A DNA stretch of 13,652 nt from Caryophanales bacterium UBA3260 (GTDB lineage: Bacteria; Bacillota_I; Bacilli_A; RF39; UBA660): NCBI GenBank assembly GCA_002362595.1, contig DEUO01000049.1:1-13652 (forward strand), read 5' to 3'. A program made the position numbers and the translations under genes. Each line of letters starts with the position of its first letter. Position 1 is the first letter of the stretch. Below the pieces are notes generated by a model. It did no database searches. It saw nothing but the letters and a program-made list of their open reading frames with translations, and was not told the DNA's origin. Shown here in pieces: positions 1-6,234 of this stretch.

Positions 1-75
1 GTCTCCTAAACGGGGTGCACATCAAAAGTCAAGCTTTTTTTGATAGTTTGTTATATGTTTTAGTTATATATAAAA

Positions 76-1515
76 CTACTTTAAGACATTTTTTAATATA
101 ACAGTTTTTGTACGAGACATTTCTTTTAAAGTAGACATAACTCCTTCGTTTCCAATTCCACTATATTTCCAACCACCGAATGGCATTTCAAACGAACGGA
201 AGAATGAAGCACCATTAATTATAACGCCTCCACATTCTAATTGATTAGCAATACTCATAGCATTACTTATGTCTTTTGATATTATGCAACCACAAAGTCC
301 AAATGATGATTGATTAGCAATTTTAATAGCTTCATTTATATCGTCAAAACCAATTATTGATACAACTGGGCCAAAGATTTCCATATCTTTTGCAACTGTC
401 ATTGTTTTTGTTACACCATCGATAATAGTTGGATCATAGAATGCTCCTTTTCTTTTGCCACCCATAATGATAGTCGCACCTTCACTTACAGTTTGATTTA
501 CTTGTTCTTCAACTTTAATAGCTGCTTGTTCACTCACTAAGCAACCTAATTCTGTGGTAGGATCACTAGGCATTCCTCTTTTGATTTTGCTTATTCTTTC
601 TTTTAATTTACGAATATATTCTTTTTTTACTGAGTTATGAATTAAGAATCTTTTTGAAGCGCAACATACTTGACCAGTATTATAGAAACGTCCCCAAATA
701 GTTTCTTCGACTGCCAAATCGACGTCTCCATCTCTATCTAATATAAAGGCATCATTACCACCTAGTTCAAGCATTAGATGAGTAAGATTTTTGCTACATG
801 TTTTCATTGTTTCTATACCAGAAGCTGTTGCTCCTGTTAAGCTTACTAATGCTACGCTAGGATTAGCTGCTAATGCTTGAGCAGCAGACCCTCCTGAACC
901 ATTTATTAAGTTAATTGCACCACCATCAACACCAGCTTCTAAGAGTAATTCAACATATTTCGTTAATGTTAATGGATTATGTGGCGATGGTTTTAAGATA
1001 ACAGAATTCCCCATTAATAATGCTGGTGGTACTTTTTGGCAGAATAAGTCACTAGGAAAATTGAAAGGTATTATTGCTACTACAACTCCTAATGGAGCTT
1101 GGATAGTCATTTGAATTGTATTTTCATTTCCAGCTTCTTGTCCTGCTGGTATGACATTGCCATATTCATGTTTTGCTTTTTCACAAAAAGCAGGTATTCC
1201 TATAGATACATTAGCTATTTCGCCATAAGCTTCTTTGATTGGTTTACCAGTTTCGGCGCTTAGTAACGCAGCTAGTTCATCTTTATCTCTTTCTACTAGT
1301 GAAACAAATTTCATTAGGATAGAAGCTCTTTCATGTAGAGGTTTTTTAGCCCATATTTTTTGAGCTTTTTTAGCTGCTGATACAGCAGCATCACAATCTT
1401 TAGCAGTACTTTCTGGTACAGTATCTATAATTTCGCTAGTCGCTGGATTTGTAATGTTTATTACAGCACTATTTGATGCATCAAGCCAGCGTGGTCCTAT
1501 TAAGTTTTTGGCCAT
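76..1515 (-). CDS. NAD(P)-dependent aldehyde dehydrogenase (ALDH superfamily)
   Basis: A full-length 479-residue ALDH that oxidises an aldehyde to a carboxylate with NAD(P)+ in the cytoplasm. Visible family motifs are the FNFP oxyanion segment with Asn152, the cofactor-binding KPS with Lys175, the SLTGATASG turn (225-233), the general base Glu250 in LELGG, and the nucleophile Cys284 in GQVCCAS. A second Cys, Cys285, directly follows it. Glu379 and Phe381 (EIFGP) complete the cofactor site. Overall resemblance is to the succinate-semialdehyde/lactaldehyde/GapN-like branch, but I cannot fix the substrate. The ATG lies 8 nt after the FIST stop codon, and its GGAG ribosome site sits inside the end of that gene, so the two are one operon with this gene second. 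The stop is TAG. I see no convincing terminator between it and the left edge. Confidence 0.93.
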   Translation of the reverse strand: MAKNLIGPRWLDASNSAVINITNPATSEIIDTVPESTAKDCDAAVSAAKKAQKIWAKKPLHERASILMKFVSLVERDKDELAALLSAETGKPIKEAYGEIANVSIGIPAFCEKAKHEYGNVIPAGQEAGNENTIQMTIQAPLGVVVAIIPFNFPSDLFCQKVPPALLMGNSVILKPSPHNPLTLTKYVELLLEAGVDGGAINLINGSGGSAAQALAANPSVALVSLTGATASGIETMKTCSKNLTHLMLELGGNDAFILDRDGDVDLAVEETIWGRFYNTGQVCCASKRFLIHNSVKKEYIRKLKERISKIKRGMPSDPTTELGCLVSEQAAIKVEEQVNQTVSEGATIIMGGKRKGAFYDPTIIDGVTKTMTVAKDMEIFGPVVSIIGFDDINEAIKIANQSSFGLCGCIISKDISNAMSIANQLECGGVIINGASFFRSFEMPFGGWKYSGIGNEGVMSTLKEMSRTKTVILKNVLK

Positions 1516-1523
1516 AATTCTAC

Positions 1524-2681
1524 CTACTCTCCGAAGCCTGTAAATGATAATGATAATCCACCAATTGTAGCTCCTGAATGGTTCATTTGACCATATTCAC
1601 CGAAAGTAAAGGCAACGATAAATGGGGTGTCTCCGGCAGCATTTTTTATGGCAACGAAGTCTTCATCTACTCTATCGCCAATGCATAATTTACGTCCACC
1701 ACAATGAACTAAGAACATCGCTCCTGCTTTAAAATCTTGTTTTAATTCTTTTATTGTTGCGACTGCTCCTTCAATTAAACCATCTACATCTGTTTGTAAT
1801 TGAATTACAGCTGTTTTTTCAGCCATTTTTGCTCCAACATTAAACGAATAGTCTTCGTTACCAATCATTGGATGTCTAACAGCAGTTAAATCTCCTTGAA
1901 TTGTTTTTACTCCTAAAGCCATTGGTACTGATGCGGCTAATAGATTTTGACCCATTAGTTCATCAGCATTTAATCCAGTCCATTCAGCATATTTTTTAAG
2001 AGCTGGTTGATGATCTATTTCAACTATGCGACGATCATCTTCTACTTTAGTTATTATACCTACGTTATCTGTTTCTTTATAAGCGCCAGTAAAGACATTT
2101 TTAATTTCTTTTGTAGTATAAAATAATGCTACGGCACAACCATCAGAGAATGATTGATTTTCGCAGAATATTTTCCAATCTCCTGCTACAGCATCATCAG
2201 CAGCTGAGCCACCAAACATTGGGATTTCGCCTATTTCATCTTGAATTCCTTTTAAATAATATTCTTCTTCGGCTGGGGATGCAAACATGGCAAATGCTAC
2301 TGGTGGATGTTTCTTACCAGCATTTTCCATTGCTTCTTTCGCAATACGACGTCCTGTTGAACGTGGGTCATTTCCACGTGGACATGCTGCTACTCCAATA
2401 GTTAATTCATTATCTTCTAGTACCATCATACCTGCAAAACCATTGTCTCCTGATATAATTCCATCTGGAGTCATGATTGCTCCTGATGATGTACAACCAA
2501 TTACCTTTAAATCTGGTGATACAGATTTAATTCCTTTAATTACCTCATTTTGATTATATTTTATTGATGTAAATAATAATCCTATTTTAGGTGCTTTTAT
2601 TCCTTTCAATGCATTATTTGCAGTTTCTACTCCTGCATCAAAACTATTTGTTAGGATACTTGATCCAACCATTGCTTTCAA
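1524..2681 (-). CDS. FIST domain protein (FIST N + FIST C), putative small-ligand sensor
   Basis: A 385-residue stand-alone FIST protein. The N-terminal FIST domain shows VIGCTSSG (60-67) followed by the glycine-rich segment to about 85, and FGGSAADD (156-163). The C-terminal FIST_C domain occupies roughly 200-385 and contains the GEYG signature at 361-364 followed by Asn367. FIST domains are thought to bind small ligands such as amino acids, usually fused to signalling domains; none is fused here, and there is no signal peptide or membrane segment. The start is TTG at 2681: the strong AAGGAGG (2690-2696) is 8 nt from this TTG but 17 nt from the next in-frame ATG (2672). It is the first gene of an operon with the aldehyde dehydrogenase, so it may sense a substrate or product of that enzyme; this is inference. 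Confidence 0.9.
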   Translation of the reverse strand: MKAMVGSSILTNSFDAGVETANNALKGIKAPKIGLLFTSIKYNQNEVIKGIKSVSPDLKVIGCTSSGAIMTPDGIISGDNGFAGMMVLEDNELTIGVAACPRGNDPRSTGRRIAKEAMENAGKKHPPVAFAMFASPAEEEYYLKGIQDEIGEIPMFGGSAADDAVAGDWKIFCENQSFSDGCAVALFYTTKEIKNVFTGAYKETDNVGIITKVEDDRRIVEIDHQPALKKYAEWTGLNADELMGQNLLAASVPMALGVKTIQGDLTAVRHPMIGNEDYSFNVGAKMAEKTAVIQLQTDVDGLIEGAVATIKELKQDFKAGAMFLVHCGGRKLCIGDRVDEDFVAIKNAAGDTPFIVAFTFGEYGQMNHSGATIGGLSLSFTGFGE

Positions 2682-2689
2682 AAAAAATT

Positions 2690-2696
2690 CCTCCTT
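2690..2696 (-). promoter_or_regulatory. Ribosome binding site that fixes a TTG start for the FIST gene
   Basis: AAGGAGG on the minus strand lies 8 nt upstream of TTG at 2681. The alternative ATG at codon 4 would be 17 nt away, too far for normal initiation. Confidence 0.8.
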
Positions 2697-2704
2697 CTTA
2701 TCCT

Positions 2705-2721
2705 ACTTATTAAAAATAAGT
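2705..2721 (-). promoter_or_regulatory. Hairpin in the FIST 5' leader, just upstream of the ribosome site
   Basis: A perfect 7-bp stem (ACTTATT / AATAAGT) with a 3-nt loop lies 8 nt upstream of the AAGGAGG. It may affect translation or mRNA stability; no U-run follows it, so it is not a terminator. Confidence 0.4.
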
Positions 2722-2725
2722 TATT

Positions 2726-2741
2726 GGTCTATAGATAGACC
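2726..2741. promoter_or_regulatory. Putative operator palindrome downstream of the FIST promoter
   Basis: GGTCTAT-AG-ATAGACC is a perfect 7-bp inverted repeat with a 2-nt centre. It lies about 12-27 nt downstream of the predicted FIST transcription start and overlaps a second, shorter repeat (AGATA/TATCT, 2733-2746). The 2-nt centre is too tight for an RNA hairpin, so a dimeric repressor site (TetR-like in style) is more plausible. No regulator gene is visible in the window. Confidence 0.5.
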
Positions 2742-2759
2742 TATCTATTCTCCATTTTA

Positions 2760-2788
2760 ATTGTATCTTTTTTATTAACTTAAAGCAA
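2760..2788 (-). promoter_or_regulatory. Sigma-A promoter of the FIST-ALDH operon
   Basis: On the minus strand, TTGCTT (2783-2788), a 17-nt spacer and TACAAT (2760-2765). The transcription start would be near 2753, giving a leader of about 70 nt that carries the palindrome and the hairpin. Confidence 0.6.
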
Positions 2789-2819
2789 TACTTTTAGTTA
2801 AAGAATTTACATGTATTTT

Positions 2820-2870
2820 AATGCAAAAGAAAAAAGAACACTAATCGTTCTTCTTTCATTTTTTTGCATT
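2820..2870 (-). terminator. Intrinsic terminator of the large non-coding RNA (bidirectional)
   Basis: On the minus strand, an 11-bp stem with one G-U pair (2857-2847 with 2839-2829) and a 7-nt loop ends in a run of T broken by one C. A further 9-bp outer stem (AATGCAAAA / TTTTGCATT) flanks it. The plus-strand reading also gives a hairpin followed by ATTTTTTT. No gene runs into it from the left on the plus strand, so its natural job is to end a leftward transcript starting beyond 2870, separating it from the FIST promoter. Confidence 0.75.
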
Positions 2871-2954
2871 TATTCGTTTTTTAATTAACTAACGTATAGC
2901 TGAATGAATAAAGAAATACTATTTTGATAGTTTCATAAATAAGTGATTCCCATC

Positions 2955-3010
2955 ATCCTTATTTCAAATATTTTATACATTCACGTTTAACCATATGTTT
3001 GTATAAGGAT
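2955..3010 (-). other. ncRNA 3' domain: 8-bp helix with alternative inner pairing
   Basis: ATCCTTAT (3010-3003) is perfectly complementary to ATAAGGAT (2962-2955). Inside, TATACA (3005-3000) can instead pair with TGTATA (2979-2974), either extending or competing with the outer helix. A separate hairpin, ACTAT-CAAA-ATAGT (2931-2918), follows before the terminator. Confidence 0.5.
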
Positions 3011-3165
3011 TCTCCAATTCATCGCTAAATTTTATTTATACATGCATACACGATATAGCATATTGTGTCTCTCCAACCAGTAGCTAACCGATAGGTTTAC
3101 ACTCAACATTTGGATTGCTCGTTTCTCTTGCAAGACAAGTTTAAGATCCTTCAATTATCAAACGC

Positions 3166-3231
3166 TGTTATTCTATCTCAATAATAACACCCACATTCCA
3201 AAATCCCATAGGATAATCTCCCATTGTTATT
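3166..3231 (-). other. ncRNA segment with two alternative partners for one strand
   Basis: TGTTATT (3189-3183) can pair with AATAACA downstream (3172-3166, 10-nt loop) or with an identical AATAACA upstream (3231-3225). Both are perfect 7-bp options, so the two pairings exclude each other. This could be a conformational switch or simply a chance duplicate. Confidence 0.4.
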
Positions 3232-3318
3232 CTCCCAGGCAAATATACCCCAATTCAATCAGAATATTTGTGATACAAATCAATAAAATAAACATTTAAA
3301 GTGCATAACATACTTTTT

Positions 3319-3336
3319 GATTCTATTTCTAGAATC
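3319..3336 (-). other. ncRNA hairpin with GAAA tetraloop
   Basis: On the minus strand GATTCTA-GAAA-TAGAATC: a perfect 7-bp stem closed by a GNRA tetraloop. On the plus strand the loop would be TTTC, which has no special stability, so the motif supports a minus-strand RNA. Confidence 0.6.
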
Positions 3337-3441
3337 AGGGCTAGTACGTAAGCTATTCATCATTTTTATTACAATATTATCATCCCTATTGGCAAATAGA
3401 AAATGCTAACTATTAATAATAATGCAATAGAAATTCGGTAC

Positions 3442-3492
3442 TTCAATTTCTTGAAAAGTGATCAAATGGTGATGAATTTCAAACCATTCAAC
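3442..3492 (-). other. ncRNA: wobble-rich 10-bp stem followed by a GAAA hairpin
   Basis: Bases 3492-3483 pair with 3470-3461 (core ATGGT/ACCAT, three G-U pairs in ten). Immediately downstream TTCAA-GAAA-TTGAA (3455-3442) forms a 5-bp stem with a GNRA loop. It can be extended by two pairs (AC/GT) across a 2-nt bulge. Confidence 0.5.
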
Positions 3493-3510
3493 GACTCACA
3501 GTAAACGATT

Positions 3511-3559
3511 AGAATACACATTTTTTGTATATTCTCTTCAGACATGTTTGCTCATGCTG
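3511..3559 (-). other. ncRNA: two adjacent hairpins
   Basis: CAGCATG (3559-3553) pairs with CATG-T-CTG (3546-3539), 7 bp with one bulged base and loop AGCAAA. Next, 3535-3526 pairs with 3520-3511 over 10 bp with one U-G pair and an AAAAA loop. Neither is followed by a U-run, so neither is a terminator. Confidence 0.55.
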
Positions 3560-3561
3560 GA

Positions 3562-3759
3562 ATAAACTTGTGGGCTTAGCGAACTATCGCTAATACAAAT
3601 GTACTGCAAATACACATGTTTCAAGTTTGTATTAGTTATTTGCGATAACTAAAAGTGTTTTTTAGGGTAGTTTTGCTGACTACCTTTAATTTAATACCGT
3701 TTATTCAATATACTTTTTCACAAACGAAGTATAAAACTTTCACTGTATTTCAAGTTTAT
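3562..3759 (-). other. ncRNA central multi-helix domain closed by a 9-bp long-range helix
   Basis: ATAAACTTG (3759-3751) is perfectly complementary to CAAGTTTAT (3570-3562) about 180 nt away. The enclosed part contains: a 7-bp hairpin TATACTT/AAGTATA (3733-3709); GGTAGT/ACTACC with loop CAGCAAA (3684-3666); and three hairpins with no linker between them. These are TTAGTTAT/ATAACTAA (3652-3632), TACAAA/TTTGTA (3631-3594 on the opposite orientation of pairing) and TTAGCGA/TCGCTAA with loop TAGT (3593-3576). An alternative helix, CCCTAAA at 3667-3661 with TTTAGGG at 3767-3761, would compete with the second hairpin. Confidence 0.6.
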
Positions 3760-3780
3760 GCCCTAAACTATATTTTTTAA

Positions 3781-3828
3781 AGGTACTAAAGGAATTTCGT
3801 TTCCAAGGATATCGTTTCCTGTATACCT
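3781..3828 (-). other. ncRNA 5' domain: twin GGAAACGA hairpins inside a closing stem
   Basis: AGGTA (3828-3824) pairs with TACCT (3785-3781), enclosing two adjacent hairpins: AGGA-loop-TCCT (3820-3806) and GGAA-loop-TTCC (3804-3791). Both begin GGAAACGA and look like a duplicated element. The second loop region AAACGAA (3802-3796) is complementary to TTCGTTT (3728-3722) in the next domain, a possible tertiary contact. Confidence 0.5.
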
Positions 3829-3841
3829 CCTTACTATCATA

Positions 3842-3870
3842 AGTATATACTTTTTATAATTTTAAGTCAA
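3842..3870 (-). promoter_or_regulatory. Strong sigma-A promoter of the large ncRNA
   Basis: On the minus strand TTGACT (3865-3870), a 17-nt spacer and TATACT (3842-3847). Transcription would begin about 3835-3838 and run left into a region with no gene. Confidence 0.75.
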
Positions 3871-3890
3871 TATGTTTTTTTACATAGAAA

Positions 3891-3919
3891 TTGTAAATTT
3901 ACGGCCTTTATGGTATTAT
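3891..3919 (+). promoter_or_regulatory. Promoter of the metallopeptidase trio
   Basis: TTGTAA (3891-3896), a 17-nt spacer and TATTAT (3914-3919), preceded by TGG that provides an extended -10. The leader would be about 20 nt and carries AGGGGGA (3932-3938). The -35 boxes of this promoter and the divergent ncRNA promoter are only 20 nt apart. Confidence 0.6.
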
Positions 3920-3944
3920 ATATTTTCAATTAGGGGGATTTATT

Positions 3945-5099
3945 ATGGAATATCATTGGTCTTTAGATGATTTACGCTCTTGTAAAAACAAATTATGGCA
4001 ATTTTATTACGAATCTAGTAGCGAAGAAGATAAAGCTTATATTAGAACAATAATTGATGCTGCTAGCGATATTATTAGTGATTTATCATCTAATAGTGAA
4101 ATTCCATCTCTTTCTTATGATCAAAGATTAGGAACAATAGAAAAGGAATTAGTTGATTATAGTTCTTATTATGATATTATTGAAAATTTTATAATAATAT
4201 TAGATCCTTTTGAAAGACAATTAAATAAAATAGAAAATATTTTTAAAAACGTTATTGGTCCTCATGATTCTTATGCTGTAGTTACTGGGGCCACTTTAAC
4301 TAATTATCAAGCTTTTAATATAGTAAAAAAGTTTTATAGTAGATTTGATGGTACTTTATTTCCTACTTTTATGGGAGCTTTTGATAGTAGAAGTACTTCA
4401 GTAAGATTTGTTGATAAAATTAGCGGATATAATGAAGCAGATTCGTTTTATTTTGATTTAGTTAAAAGATATTTTATTCAAGTTGTTAAGACTAAAGATC
4501 CTAATAAAGCATTTTCTCTTATTCATGAATATGGACATGTACTATCTTATATATTAAATCCTAAAGCTTATTTGTTACAAAAAGAATGCATGTATGATGA
4601 AGTTGCGGCAGTATTTCCAGAATTATTAGCTTATTATTTAAATCCTGGTAATTTTGATGAGTTGCATGTAGATTTTGAAAAGTATGCTAGTTTGATATCA
4701 GTATATAATTATGCTAATTCTTTAGCTTTGCATACTGCATATGTAGATATTTGGAAAGATAACAGAAGAAGAGCTAATAAGCGTTTTTTTAGAATGGTAA
4801 AAAAAGAATTAGGAGAAAAAGTAGAAGATGTTGACGAAGGTCTTGATACTTATATAAATTCTTGTGGTCAATATATTATCGCCTATTTAGTAGCAATTGA
4901 ATTACTTAACGTTTATAGAAAAGATAAAAATAAGGCATTGGAAATATATCGTAATATTATAATGGTTCCTTATAACCAAAATGTTCATGAATATATTAAA
5001 AGTGAATTAGAACTAGGTAGTCATTTGGAGGAAGAAACAGCTTTAATGATTGATGGATTTGAAAAGAAATTGACGAAAGTTGGTGCTTTTCATGTATAA
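3945..5099 (+). CDS. Small M3-like zinc metallopeptidase, paralogue 1 of 3
   Basis: A 384-residue, soluble, helix-rich protein without a signal peptide. The gluzincin zinc site is HEYGH (194-198), with Glu219 in DEVAAVFPEL as probable third ligand, 21 residues after the second His, and Glu226 one turn later. This order matches oligoendopeptidase F-type M3 enzymes (HExGH, then E-V-A-S-x-x-x-E). A C-terminal block, YIIAYLVAIEL followed by DKNKAL (310-331), resembles the M3B C-terminal helix. Typical PepF proteins are near 600 residues, so this is a compact version lacking much of the N-terminal cap. Cytoplasmic peptide hydrolysis is the expected activity; the substrate is unknown. The ATG has AGGGGGA 6 nt upstream. 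It is the first gene of an overlapping three-gene operon. Confidence 0.8.
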   Translation: MEYHWSLDDLRSCKNKLWQFYYESSSEEDKAYIRTIIDAASDIISDLSSNSEIPSLSYDQRLGTIEKELVDYSSYYDIIENFIIILDPFERQLNKIENIFKNVIGPHDSYAVVTGATLTNYQAFNIVKKFYSRFDGTLFPTFMGAFDSRSTSVRFVDKISGYNEADSFYFDLVKRYFIQVVKTKDPNKAFSLIHEYGHVLSYILNPKAYLLQKECMYDEVAAVFPELLAYYLNPGNFDELHVDFEKYASLISVYNYANSLALHTAYVDIWKDNRRRANKRFFRMVKKELGEKVEDVDEGLDTYINSCGQYIIAYLVAIELLNVYRKDKNKALEIYRNIIMVPYNQNVHEYIKSELELGSHLEEETALMIDGFEKKLTKVGAFHV

Positions 5100-6234
5100 T
5101 TGGAATTTAAAAGATTTAAAGAATTTATTATCAGAATATAAAGGAAAGATTAAGGCTACTGACGATTTAGTATTACGTGAGGAATATGAAAAGACAGTTA
5201 GTAATATAATAGAGGTTATTAAATCTTATAGAGGGATGACTGGGATTGATTTTAGTCAAATATCTTCTATTATTCCTAATACGTATGATAGTGTTATAAG
5301 AGATGATTTTAATATTCATCAAATTTGTCGTGCTTATTTTCCTATAGTAAGAGATTTTAGAGATATAATGGATGGTACTGAAGTAAGTTTACAAGATAAT
5401 TTACCTAAAGTTAATATATCTTGTTCAGAAATAGTAGCAATTACATCAGAGTTTTATCATCAATTTAGGGGAATATTTTCAAGTACATTTGATGATTTAG
5501 CTGCTAATTTTAGAAATAGATTATATTTTAGAAAAGCTTATAGAAATAATTGTTATGGTGGTAATACTTATTCTATTTATGGTACTAATGAAGTTTTTGT
5601 TGAATGTATAAAAGGTAATACTATGCAAGATTGTGTATCTTCTATACATGAGTCTTCTCATGCAATAACTAGTAGATTAAATCAAAATATAATGTGGGAT
5701 TGGAATAAATATTGTTTAATAGAAGTTGATTCTCTATTCTTTGAAATGGTTGGTACAAGTTTTGTAGCAGATTTACTTGGAGATAAATTGAGTGGATTAA
5801 GAATAAGATTAGCGACATTTAAAGATAATTTATATTCTGCAGATATAATATGTTCTAAAGAAGATATGTATGGAGATTTATCAAATAAAGAATTACAAAG
5901 TAAAAAAAATGTTATTGATTATTATAAAGAAGAAATAGGTTATGATAAGTTTGCTACTAAAGATGCAATGTATTCTCGTATTCAAGATTATATGCATTAT
6001 ATTATATCTTATCTAGTAGCAGTTGAATTATATATGATTTTTATTAATGATCAAAATAGAGCTTTAGATTTATTGTATAAAATTGTTATGTTAAAAGATT
6101 TAGATAATAATATATATCTAAGATGTGTTAGAAAGTTAGGCATTGAACCAGGAAGAAATATTAAAGAATATTATAATTTATTATTAAAAGAAGAAGATGG
6201 GATTAAGTATGGAAAGAAACTTCAATATAGATAA
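5092..6234 (+). CDS. Small M3-like zinc metallopeptidase, paralogue 2 of 3
   Basis: A 380-residue paralogue of its neighbours. The zinc site is HESSH (186-190) with Glu211 in IEVDSLFFEM, again 21 residues after the second His, and Glu218. The C-terminal block YIISYLVAVEL with DQNRAL is shared with paralogue 1. I chose ATG 5092 over the in-frame TTG at 5080 because MYNWNLKDL then aligns with MEYHWSLDDL at the start of paralogue 1. With this start it overlaps the preceding gene by 8 nt. The ribosome site is weak, so translation is probably coupled. HESSH lacks the Gly usual at the fourth position in M3 enzymes, suggesting divergence in activity or specificity. No signal peptide or membrane segment. 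Confidence 0.78.
   Translation: MYNWNLKDLKNLLSEYKGKIKATDDLVLREEYEKTVSNIIEVIKSYRGMTGIDFSQISSIIPNTYDSVIRDDFNIHQICRAYFPIVRDFRDIMDGTEVSLQDNLPKVNISCSEIVAITSEFYHQFRGIFSSTFDDLAANFRNRLYFRKAYRNNCYGGNTYSIYGTNEVFVECIKGNTMQDCVSSIHESSHAITSRLNQNIMWDWNKYCLIEVDSLFFEMVGTSFVADLLGDKLSGLRIRLATFKDNLYSADIICSKEDMYGDLSNKELQSKKNVIDYYKEEIGYDKFATKDAMYSRIQDYMHYIISYLVAVELYMIFINDQNRALDLLYKIVMLKDLDNNIYLRCVRKLGIEPGRNIKEYYNLLLKEEDGIKYGKKLQYR

Larger units (their letters stand above)
2825..3838 (-). ncRNA. Candidate large structured non-coding RNA (about 1 kb), leftward
   Basis: This gap of about 1.2 kb holds no plausible reading frame on either strand, whereas other gaps in the window are under 200 bases. A near-consensus promoter on the minus strand (3842-3870) and an intrinsic terminator (2820-2870) define a transcript of about 1,000 nt. 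The interval is packed with stems: a 5' domain of twin hairpins, a 9-bp long-range helix closing a multi-hairpin domain, a 10-bp hairpin at 3511-3535, GAAA-tetraloop hairpins at 3319-3336 and 3442-3455, a 7-bp stem at 3166-3189, an 8-bp helix 3003-3010/2955-2962 and a 5-bp hairpin at 2918-2931. The tetraloops read GAAA only on the minus strand, agreeing with promoter and terminator. GC is raised: by hand count 25/60 at 3061-3120 and 24/60 at 3541-3600, against 11/60 at 6001-6060 in a peptidase gene. Size and style recall the large bacterial RNAs ROOL, GOLLD and OLE, but I cannot assign it to a family. It is not recognisably RNase P RNA, tmRNA or an intron. Confidence 0.75.

Noticed and set aside
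1..75. Possible end of an insertion sequence (GC-rich CGGGGTGCAC at 11-20 and an imperfect inverted repeat at 21-44)
   Set aside because: Only 75 bases are available, with no transposase, terminal repeat pair or target duplication visible.
2126..2553. Two plus-strand reading frames opposite the FIST gene
   Set aside because: They lie entirely inside the FIST coding sequence, overlap each other, lack ribosome sites and encode no recognisable protein.
3238..3398. Eight-base direct repeat TATTTGCC in the RNA (3398-3391 and 3245-3238)
   Set aside because: Eight-mers of this kind are expected to recur by chance several times per kilobase pair comparison; no spacing pattern or further copies.
3806..3832. 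AAGGAGG near the 5' end of the ncRNA (3826-3832), suggesting a small coding gene
   Set aside because: No start codon lies at a usable distance; the first TTG is about 17 nt away and opens only a six-codon frame. The purines are better explained by the closing stem.
2870..3838. RNase P RNA, tmRNA, SRP RNA, group I or group II intron
   Set aside because: I could not find their signature elements, such as the tmRNA tRNA-like 3' end, the RNase P core strings or a domain V hairpin. A covariance-model search would settle it.
2700..3838. Long leader or riboswitch of the FIST operon
   Set aside because: A terminator at 2820-2870 and a separate FIST promoter at 2760-2788 make the RNA an independent transcript.
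4524..4540. ImmA/IrrE-type (M78) peptidase based on HExxH
   Set aside because: The downstream E-V-A-x-x-x-x-E block and the C-terminal Y-x-x-x-Y-L-V segment fit M3-type gluzincins; no helix-turn-helix partner is present.
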